Of a DNA stretch of 64,000 nucleotides, positions 57,938-64,000 are shown piece after piece (the first letter of the stretch is position 1; the number at the start of each line of letters is the position of its first letter). Origin of the DNA: Holophagales bacterium. GTDB lineage: Bacteria > Acidobacteriota > Thermoanaerobaculia > Multivoradales > Multivoraceae. The notes below the pieces were generated by a model. That model was given only the letters and a program-made list of their open reading frames with translations. It was not told where the DNA came from and did not search any database. The translations under genes and the position numbers were made by a program. The DNA lies in contig VYDI01000002.1 of NCBI GenBank assembly GCA_009843505.1, positions 54,772-118,771 of the forward strand. Reading direction: 5' to 3'.

Positions 57938-58336
57938 GTGCCTCGATACCTGTTGGACACGAATGCCGTGTCCCAGTTGATCCGGCGCCCCGATGGCGAA
58001 CTCGCCAGGAGGTGCGCCGCCCTTGAGCCCGGAAGTCTCGCGACGAGCGTGATCGTGGCTGGCGCGCTGCGGTACGGCGCCGAGCGTCGCGGATCCCGGC
58101 GTCTGACGATGCAGCTGGAGGCCGTGTTGTCGGCGGTCGACATACTGGCCTTGGAGGAGCCGGCGGACCGCCACTACGGGGAGATTCGAAGCGAGTTGGA
58201 GCGGGCCGGTCAGCCGATCGGACACAATGACCTGCTTGTCGCGGCTCACGCCAGGGCCCTTCGCCTGACATTGGTGACCAACAATGTCCGGGAGTTCCGC
58301 AGGGTGCCGAATCTCGAGGTCGAGGACTGGCAGTGA
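57938..58336 (+). CDS. vapC: VapC-family PIN-domain toxin with an altered catalytic residue
   Basis: 132 aa from a GTG at 57938; the longer frame overlaps vapB and was rejected. PIN landmarks: YLLDTNAVSQLI with Asp7, GHNDLLVAAHARAL with Asp98, LVTNNVREFRRVPNLEVEDW. The second acidic position, normally Glu in SVI-xx-AELRYG, reads SVIVAGALRYG, so Ala43 replaces Glu (GCG for GAG). VapC toxins cut tRNA or rRNA with four acidic residues, so this copy may be inactive or weakened. Its stop overlaps the next gene's GTG by 3 bp. Confidence 0.85.
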   Translation: MPRYLLDTNAVSQLIRRPDGELARRCAALEPGSLATSVIVAGALRYGAERRGSRRLTMQLEAVLSAVDILALEEPADRHYGEIRSELERAGQPIGHNDLLVAAHARALRLTLVTNNVREFRRVPNLEVEDWQ

Positions 58337-59151
58337 CGGTCAGGCTCGTGGTCGTGACTTCGATCGCCGCCTTCGCTGCCACGCCCGCCCAAGCCCAACC
58401 CGCCACCGGCACGACCTTCCGCGACTGCGACGTCTGCCCCGAGATGGTCGTCGTGCCGGCCGGTTCCTTCGTCATGGGTTCGCAGACGGACGAAGCCGGC
58501 CGCTACGACGATGAGGGTCCGACGCACGAGGTGACGATCGCCGAACCCTTCGCCATCGGCGTCCGCGAGGTGACCTTCGAAGAATGGGACGCCTGCGTCG
58601 CGGCCGGCGGCTGTAACGGCTACGAGCCAGGTGACGAGGGCCGGGGCCGCAGCAGCTATCCCGTGCTCAACGCGAACTGGGACAACGCCCGGGCCTACGT
58701 CTTCTGGCTGGCCGCGGTGACCGGCAAGGCGTATCGCCTGCCCAGCGAAGCCGAATGGGAGTACGCCGCCCGCGGCGGGACCTCGACCCGCTATAGCTGG
58801 GGCGACGAACCGAGCGCGGCACACGCGAACGGCGAGCAGGACCACGGCTGGCCGGACGACGGCCACCGCTACACCGCGCCGACGGGATCGTTCGCGCCGA
58901 ACCCGTTCGGCCTCCATGACGCGCACGGCAACGTCTGGGAGTGGACGGCCGACTGCTGGAACGACAGCTACGAGGGCGCCCCGACCGACGGCAGCGCCTG
59001 GCTCGACGGCGACTGCGTGGGCCGCGTCACCCGTGGCGGCGCCTACAACGGCGGCCCCGCCTATCTGCGCTCCGCCATGCGGGTCAAGATCTACTCGCAG
59101 TTCCGCAGCTACTTCATCGGCTTCCGGGTCGCGAGATCGCTGGCTCCCTGA
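58333..59151 (+). CDS. SUMF1-domain secreted protein without FGE cysteines
   Basis: 272 aa from a GTG overlapping the vapC stop (GTGA). Signal peptide MTVRLVVVTSIAAFAATPAQAQ. SUMF1/FGE-sulfatase fold: VVVPAGSFVMGSQTDEAGR, YRLPSEAEWEYAARGGTS, GLHDAHGNVWEWTADCW. Where the FGE at 24873 has SYLCHVSYCSRYR, this protein has AYNGGPAYLRSAMR, so the catalytic cysteines are missing and it cannot be a formylglycine-generating enzyme. Secreted SUMF1-like proteins often bind ligands or partner other enzymes. Its coupling to a TA toxin gene is unusual. Confidence 0.87.
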   Translation: MTVRLVVVTSIAAFAATPAQAQPATGTTFRDCDVCPEMVVVPAGSFVMGSQTDEAGRYDDEGPTHEVTIAEPFAIGVREVTFEEWDACVAAGGCNGYEPGDEGRGRSSYPVLNANWDNARAYVFWLAAVTGKAYRLPSEAEWEYAARGGTSTRYSWGDEPSAAHANGEQDHGWPDDGHRYTAPTGSFAPNPFGLHDAHGNVWEWTADCWNDSYEGAPTDGSAWLDGDCVGRVTRGGAYNGGPAYLRSAMRVKIYSQFRSYFIGFRVARSLAP

Positions 59152-59221
59152 CTGTGCTAGCTTGATGGAACAACGTTAGACGTTGCGGCGGCCTGACAGG
59201 TAGCGCCCCTCTGCCGATTCG

Positions 59222-59258
59222 CACCCCCGCTTTCAAGCGCGGGTGAGTGTTCTTTTTT
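59222..59258 (+). terminator. Rho-independent terminator-like hairpin
   Basis: CACCCCCGCTT and AAGCGCGGGTG pair around TC (59222-59245) with one mismatch, followed by TTCTTTTTT. It probably ends the vapBC-SUMF1 transcript. Because it lies 25 bp upstream of the TonB ATG it could also act as an attenuator. An inverted repeat CAACGT/ACGTTG (59171-59185) precedes it. Confidence 0.55.
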
Positions 59259-59283
59259 AACTGTTCCGGAGGGAGACTGCGCC

Positions 59284-62049
59284 ATGAGACAGAAGTTCGC
59301 CGTTCGCTTGACGTACGCCGGTGTCGCGGCACTGGCTGTCCTCGTCTGTGCCGGGGCCGCCTGGGCGCAGGCTGGCCCATCCGTCCAGGGCACGATCACG
59401 GAGACGGAATCGGGCGCCCTGCTTCCGGGCGCCGAGGTCGCGTTGCAGGACACGCAGTTCCGCACCCGCTCGGGCAGCGACGGCCGCTACCGCCTCGACG
59501 GCGTTCCCGCCGGCGACTACACGCTCGTCGTGACCTACGTCGGCTTCGAGGACTTCGAGACCAGCGTCACGGTCGCGGCCGGGGAAACGGTCGCCTTGGC
59601 GATCGAGCTCGACGCCCGCTACGAGTTCGAAGAGGAGATCGTCGTCCAGGCGGTCCGCTTCGGCCAGAGCAAGGCGCTGAACGAGCAGAAGGAGGCCGTC
59701 AACATCAAGAACGTCCTCTCGGAGGAGCAGATCCAGAGCTTCCCCGACCTGAATACCGCGGAAGTGCTGCAGCGCGTCGCCGGCATCGGCATTCAGCGCT
59801 CCACCGGCGAAGGCCGGTTCGTCTCGATGCGGGGCACGCCGTCGGCGATGACCAACGTCACGGTGAACGGCCACCAGGTCGGCTACTCGAACTCGGAGAA
59901 CCGGATGGTCGAGCTCGACGTCATCTCGGCGGCGCAGCTCTCCGGCATCGAGGTGACGAAGGTGCTGACCCCGGACATGGACGCCGACTCGATCGGCGGC
60001 TCGATCAACCTGAAGACGCGGAGCGCGTTCGACCAGCCGGACGGCGTGACGAACTTCACGCTTGGCGTGGGCGACAACTCGATCGCCGACGGCACGCACT
60101 CGCGCTCCTCGTTCAACTACTCGACCGTGGCCGGCGCGAACCGGAACCTTGGGTTCTCGATCGGCCTCAACTTCGCCAGCACGGCGGCCGAGCGCCACAA
60201 CAACGAGCAGCGATGGGGAGATCGGGAGACCGTCGGCGGGGCCGATCTTCCGCTCGCGCTGCGGAACTCGGAGGTCCAGTTCTCGGCCAACAACCGCGAC
60301 CGCTACGGCGCGAACGCCCGCCTCGAGGTCCGGATCGATGACGACAACAAGCTCGACTTCAGCGTGGTCCAGAACTACCGCGAGGACGACCAGAACCGGC
60401 AGATCACCCGCGTCCGCTGGGACCGGGGCGACTACATCAGCGCCACGGAGGTCGAGGGGCTGCGACTCGTCAAGTCCCTGCACGACCGGCTCGAGGAGCA
60501 GGAGAGCACGACTTACAGCATCGCCGGCGAGCACCGCCTGGGCCTGACCCTGCTCGACTTCAGCCTGTCGACGAGTTCCGCCTTCACCAAGAAGCCGGAC
60601 GGCCAGTTGAGGCCCGAGTTCCAGGCCCGCGGCTACGACCTCGACATCATCGACGTCGGCGGCAAGGCGCCGCGGTGGGACCCGGCCAGGATGGACATTC
60701 ACGCCAGCGACGCGTTCGAGTTCGACATCGTCGACGAGAAGTTCGAGAACACGACGAGCACGATCGACTCGGCCACCCTCGACATCACCAGGCCGATGCT
60801 GTGGGACAGCGATAGCGGCGAGCTCAAGATGGGCATTAAGCTCCGCGCGCTGCACAAGGAACGCGCCGACCTGCGCTCGCGCTGGAGATGGCGGGGCGAC
60901 GACCTCTACCTGAGCCAGTTCGAGGGCGCCGGGAACACCATCACCGAGGGTGGTTACAACATCGGCCGCGTCTACAACCGCGAGGCCTTCCGCTCCTTCT
61001 TCTACGGCAACCAGGGTCCGGGGGCCTTCGAGGAGGAGGTCCGCAACGACGTCAACCTGGGCGAGCCGTACAACGCCGAGGAGGACGTCACCAGCGTCTA
61101 CGCGATGAGCACCCAGGAGTACGGACGGCTGACCATGCTGATGGGCATTCGGGCCGAGTTCAACGACCTCGACTACACGGGTGCGAACCTCGTCGTCAAC
61201 GACGACGACGTGATCCGCAACACGCAGGAGAACGTGGTGCGGTCCTACGACTTCGTCTACCCGAACCTGCAGTTCCGCTTCCGCCTCGATCCGGAGACCA
61301 ACCTGAGAGCCGCCTATTCGCGCGGCATGGCCCGGCCCAACTTCTGGGATTCCATGCCGTACTCGTACACCCACACGGACGACGAGGAGATCGTGCGCGG
61401 CAATCCGTACCTCGATCCGGCGGTGTCGGACAACCTCGACTTCCTGGTCGAGCACTTCCTGCCCAACGTCGGCATCATCTCCGGCGGCGTGTTCTACAAG
61501 AGCATCAACGACTTCAACTTCGTCACCGCGACGACGCAGCGCGACGGGGAGTTCGCCGGCTTCGACGTGGAGCAGGCGGTCAACGGCGGCAACGCGGAGC
61601 TGATGGGCATCGAGGTCGCCTGGGAGCAGCAGTGGGACTCGGGCTTCGGCATCTACGCGAACTACACGTACACCGACGTGATGAGCATCGACCTGGGTGA
61701 GCAGACCGACCGGGACGACATCGACGTGCTGCCGGAGCAGAGGGAGCGGCTGGGCAACCTGGCGCTTATCTACGAGAAGAACCGGATCCTCACCCGGCTG
61801 GCGCTCAACATGAACGGCCGCTGGATGACCGAGGTCGGCGAGTCAGCCGACTACGACGAGTGGAACGACTCGGCGATGTACCTCGACTACTCGTTCACCT
61901 ACCTCTTCGACAATGGCCTCGAGCTCTTCCTCCAGGCCAACAACCTGACCGAAGAGGTGGTCTACCTGTACCTCGGCGTCGGCAGCCGGTCCTCCGAGCA
62001 CAACATCACCGGCCGGACCTTCAACGCCGGCATGAGGTGGTCCTTCTAG
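59284..62049 (+). CDS. TonB-dependent receptor with carboxypeptidase-regulatory-like domain
   Basis: 921 aa, ATG with CGGAGGGAG upstream. Signal peptide to about residue 29 (VLVCAGAAWAQ). Carboxypeptidase-regulatory-like domain SVQGTITETESGALLPGAEV through YTLVVTYVGFEDF (about 33-95), then a plug (EEQIQSFPDLNTAEVLQRV, GIQRSTGEGRFVSMRG, VTKVLTPDMDADSIGGSINL) and barrel ending NITGRTFNAGMRWSF. The plug sequence matches the TonB receptor group seen with carbohydrate uptake systems. A sodium symporter and a sulfatase follow on the same strand, so a sulfated sugar or its breakdown product is a reasonable substrate guess. Confidence 0.92.
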   Translation: MRQKFAVRLTYAGVAALAVLVCAGAAWAQAGPSVQGTITETESGALLPGAEVALQDTQFRTRSGSDGRYRLDGVPAGDYTLVVTYVGFEDFETSVTVAAGETVALAIELDARYEFEEEIVVQAVRFGQSKALNEQKEAVNIKNVLSEEQIQSFPDLNTAEVLQRVAGIGIQRSTGEGRFVSMRGTPSAMTNVTVNGHQVGYSNSENRMVELDVISAAQLSGIEVTKVLTPDMDADSIGGSINLKTRSAFDQPDGVTNFTLGVGDNSIADGTHSRSSFNYSTVAGANRNLGFSIGLNFASTAAERHNNEQRWGDRETVGGADLPLALRNSEVQFSANNRDRYGANARLEVRIDDDNKLDFSVVQNYREDDQNRQITRVRWDRGDYISATEVEGLRLVKSLHDRLEEQESTTYSIAGEHRLGLTLLDFSLSTSSAFTKKPDGQLRPEFQARGYDLDIIDVGGKAPRWDPARMDIHASDAFEFDIVDEKFENTTSTIDSATLDITRPMLWDSDSGELKMGIKLRALHKERADLRSRWRWRGDDLYLSQFEGAGNTITEGGYNIGRVYNREAFRSFFYGNQGPGAFEEEVRNDVNLGEPYNAEEDVTSVYAMSTQEYGRLTMLMGIRAEFNDLDYTGANLVVNDDDVIRNTQENVVRSYDFVYPNLQFRFRLDPETNLRAAYSRGMARPNFWDSMPYSYTHTDDEEIVRGNPYLDPAVSDNLDFLVEHFLPNVGIISGGVFYKSINDFNFVTATTQRDGEFAGFDVEQAVNGGNAELMGIEVAWEQQWDSGFGIYANYTYTDVMSIDLGEQTDRDDIDVLPEQRERLGNLALIYEKNRILTRLALNMNGRWMTEVGESADYDEWNDSAMYLDYSFTYLFDNGLELFLQANNLTEEVVYLYLGVGSRSSEHNITGRTFNAGMRWSF

Positions 62050-62062
62050 GTTGCGGTAGGGA

Positions 62063-63622
62063 GTGGACACGCCGTCCCTCCACCTCGTCGACTACCTGAT
62101 CATCGGGGCGAGCCTCGTCCTGTCGGTCGGGGTCGGCGTCCGCTTCGCGAAGGCCCAGTCGACGACGGCGAAGTACTTCGCGGCCGGCCGCAACGTCCCG
62201 GTGTGGGCGATCGGCCTGTCGATCTTCGCGACGCTGATCAGCAGCATCACCTTCCTCGCCTACCCGGGCGACGGCTTCGCCGGCAACTGGGTGCGGCTGG
62301 TGCAGGGGCTGATGGTGCCGATCGTCGTGCTGCTCGGCATCGGCTTCATCGTGCCGATGTACCGCAAGGTCATCGGCCTCAGTGCCTACGAGTACTTCGA
62401 GCGCCGCTTCGGCTACCTCGCCCGGCTCTACGCCTCGCTGGCCTTCGTGCTGGCGCAGTTCGCTGGCATGGGCTCGGTTTTCTTCCTGCTGGCGCTGGCG
62501 GTGTCCAGCATGACCGGCATCGGCGTTGTGACGGTGGTCCTCGTGCTCGGCCTGGTGGTGACCGTGGTGACCCTCCTCGGCGGCATGGAGGCGGTCATCT
62601 GGCTCGACGTGATCCAGGGGCTGCTGCTCATCCTGGGCGGGCTCGTCACCCTGCTCGTCATCGCGGTCAAGATGGACGGCGGCCTTGGCCAGGTGTTCAC
62701 CGTCGCGGCGGCCGAGAACAAAATCAGCCTCGGCTCGTTCGACTGGAACCTGGTCGAGCTGACCTTCTGGGTGATGGCGATCAACGGCGTCTTCTACGCC
62801 GTCCAGAAGTACGGCACCGACCAGACGATGGTGCAGCGCTACCTGACGGCCAGGTCGGACCGGGAGGCGATCCGGGCGTCGATAGGCGGCGTGCTGATGG
62901 TGGTGCCGGTGTGGGTGCTGTTCATGTTCATCGGCACGGCGCTCTACGCTTTCTACCAGGGTCAGGCATCGCTGCCGGACGGCCTGCGCGCCGACGCCGT
63001 GTTCCCGCACTTCATCCTGAACGAGATGCCGGTGGGCGTCGTCGGGCTGATCATCGCGGCGCTGCTCGCCGCCGCGATCTCGTCGCTCGACTCGGACCTC
63101 AACTGCCTGGCCGCGGTCGCCGTCGACGACTACTACAAGAAGCTGCGGCCACGGAGCTCGGAGCTGCAGCGAGTGCGCATGGGGAAGCTCGTCGTCACGC
63201 TGTCGGGCCTCGGCTCGATCGTCGTCGCGCTGATCTACGTCGCCGCCGGCGACGCGGGCGTGCTGGCCACCGTGTTCGCGCTCTACGCGATCTTCTCGGG
63301 CGGCATCGCGGGGATGTTCCTGCTGGGCATCTTCGTGCCCCGCGTGAACAGGGAGGGCCTCTACGTCGGCATCGGCGTCTGCGTGCTGTTTACCGCCGCG
63401 GCCCTGCTCACCTCGACGGAGTTCAGCCTCGGCGGCGACCCGCGCATCTGGCTGGACCTGGGTCCGCTCAACTACACGCAGCACAACTACATGCTCGGCG
63501 TCTACAGCCACATCGTCCTGTTCGCCGTCGCCTGGGCGGCGAGTTACTTCTTCCCGGCCCGGGACGTGGACAGGAACCTGACCTATGCTGGTTGGAAGGA
63601 TCGGAAGCGAAGCGAGGCTTGA
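62063..63622 (+). CDS. Sodium:solute symporter (SSS family)
   Basis: 519 aa from a GTG at 62063 (GGTAGGGA upstream). Thirteen or so transmembrane helices of the SSS/LeuT fold: YLIIGASLVLSVGVGVRFA, SIFATLISSITFLAYPGDGF, LLGIGFIVPMYRKVIG, AAISSLDSDLNCLAAV. The SSLDSDLN piece near the sodium site and the AGRNVPVW loop are typical of sialic-acid, glucose or myo-inositol transporters. Fourteen bp after the TonB receptor and directly before a sulfatase, suggesting inner-membrane uptake of the released sugar. Confidence 0.92.
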   Translation: MDTPSLHLVDYLIIGASLVLSVGVGVRFAKAQSTTAKYFAAGRNVPVWAIGLSIFATLISSITFLAYPGDGFAGNWVRLVQGLMVPIVVLLGIGFIVPMYRKVIGLSAYEYFERRFGYLARLYASLAFVLAQFAGMGSVFFLLALAVSSMTGIGVVTVVLVLGLVVTVVTLLGGMEAVIWLDVIQGLLLILGGLVTLLVIAVKMDGGLGQVFTVAAAENKISLGSFDWNLVELTFWVMAINGVFYAVQKYGTDQTMVQRYLTARSDREAIRASIGGVLMVVPVWVLFMFIGTALYAFYQGQASLPDGLRADAVFPHFILNEMPVGVVGLIIAALLAAAISSLDSDLNCLAAVAVDDYYKKLRPRSSELQRVRMGKLVVTLSGLGSIVVALIYVAAGDAGVLATVFALYAIFSGGIAGMFLLGIFVPRVNREGLYVGIGVCVLFTAAALLTSTEFSLGGDPRIWLDLGPLNYTQHNYMLGVYSHIVLFAVAWAASYFFPARDVDRNLTYAGWKDRKRSEA

Positions 63623-63635
63623 GGGAGGTGTTGAA

Positions 63636-64000
63636 GTGAAGAAGCAGTGGTGCTCTGGGTACGCGGGTCTTCTGACCCGCTTGCCGCCGAAGGCGGCAGG
63701 AAAATCGCCGCCGGCGAAGCCGGCGACCCTGTTCTCCGGGCTACGCCGCTCCGCGGCTTCGCCCGCAGGCGGGTCAGAAGACCCGCGCACCCAGAGCTAC
63801 GGCATCGGCGTGGCAGTTCTCTCCCTCCTCCTCCTCGCCGCCTGCGCCCCCACCTACGACTCCACACCCACCACCGACGCCACCCCCCAAACCCCCTGGA
63901 ACGTAGTCCTCTTTATCGCCGACGACCTAGCCTGGAACCAGGTAGGCAACCACGGCACGAACATTTTCGAAACCCCGACCATCGACCCCCTCGCCCCCCC
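63636..64000 (+). CDS. Type I sulfatase lipoprotein (partial, 5' end only)
   Basis: GTG at 63636 with GGGAGGTG upstream opens a frame to the window end. It starts with a short basic leader (MKKQWC), then about 50 residues translated from the palindromic element, then a signal stretch and lipobox (VAVLSLLLLAACAP). The sulfatase start follows: WNVVLFIADDLAWNQVG with the metal aspartates. The formylglycine motif lies beyond the window. A GTG at 63810 is an alternative start after the element, but it has no Shine-Dalgarno. Confidence 0.8.
   Translation, partial: MKKQWCSGYAGLLTRLPPKAAGKSPPAKPATLFSGLRRSAASPAGGSEDPRTQSYGIGVAVLSLLLLAACAPTYDSTPTTDATPQTPWNVVLFIADDLAWNQVGNHGTNIFETPTIDPLAP
63652..63797. 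repeat. 146-bp MITE-like element with 29-bp terminal inverted repeats
   Basis: The ends 63652-63680 (GCTCTGGGTACGCGGGTCTT and nine more bases) and 63769-63797 are inverted repeats differing at one base. Inside are further stem-loops: GCCGCC/GGCGGC and GCCGGC/GCCGGC, as in the 42358 and 43791 elements. It lies within the open frame of the sulfatase leader and contains no stop in that frame. No open reading frame for a transposase is inside. Confidence 0.8.

Noticed and set aside
1..64000. tRNA, rRNA or riboswitch genes
   Set aside because: None could be recognised by eye; absence cannot be proved without a covariance-model scan.

Overview
The window is GC-rich, gene-dense bacterial DNA that fits a free-living or host-associated Acidobacteriota member. 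The clearest taxonomic clue is a large secreted protein (31868-34462) matching the VWFA-related acidobacterial domain family. The rest of the gene set agrees: four TonB-dependent receptors (three with an N-terminal carboxypeptidase-regulatory-like domain where it can be seen), a run of secreted type I sulfatases, three PQQ-type beta-propeller proteins, two phytanoyl-CoA dioxygenase-like proteins and many Sec, Tat or lipoprotein signals. This assignment is inferred from gene content; no rRNA or other phylogenetic marker lies in the window.

Layout. 1-4055: the 5' part of a TonB receptor (minus strand), diverging from a secreted fumarylacetoacetase-family hydrolase and a secreted heme/copper oxidoreductase. 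4056-6994: small accessory genes, including a frameshifted lipoprotein gene, a HicAB toxin-antitoxin pair with a clear operator, and small membrane or hypothetical proteins. 7006-11880 (minus): a tight operon of cyclase, acyl-CoA dehydrogenase, PQQ propeller with EF-hand-like loops, and PhyH dioxygenase. 12040-15879: a secreted metallo-beta-lactamase-fold hydrolase, a PQQ propeller, an unrecognised protein and a DUF433/DUF5615 TA-like pair. 15927-25823: a DUF3604 protein, four complete sulfatases, a second PhyH protein and a true formylglycine-generating enzyme with its catalytic cysteine pair, so sulfatases and their activator sit together. 26640-31144 (minus): a TetR-headed operon of PfkB kinase, TIM-barrel isomerase/epimerase, class I aldolase and cyclase, which looks like a sugar or ketose catabolic route. 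31238-39262: an unknown protein, the VWFA/TonB-C protein, a PEP-utilising phosphotransferase-like enzyme, an SDR and a di-heme protein. 39392-46377: a TonB receptor, two secreted beta-lactamase-fold serine hydrolases and a GSA-type aminotransferase. 46449-52080: a complete YejABEF-type peptide ABC importer operon. 52080-64000: a PQQ propeller, two TonB receptors, a tandem DsbA-like protein, a VapBC pair, a SUMF1-like protein without catalytic cysteines, a sodium:solute symporter and the start of a fifth sulfatase.

The most unusual signal is a family of palindromic, hairpin-forming repeats (core: a GC-rich hairpin followed by CACCCAGT) at nine loci between 17.7 and 63.8 kb. Some are lone hairpins at convergent gene ends, some are strings of hairpins, and one is a 146-bp element with 29-bp terminal inverted repeats. 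Several lie inside open reading frames without breaking them: in signal-peptide leaders, in an interdomain linker and in a C-terminal tail. One pair of copies shows compensatory base changes in the stem. No transposase for them is visible here.

A second theme is very short or absent 5' leaders: hicA, vapB, yejA and one TonB receptor have a -10-like hexamer directly upstream of the start codon and no Shine-Dalgarno sequence. No tRNA, rRNA, CRISPR array, insertion-sequence transposase or replication origin was seen.
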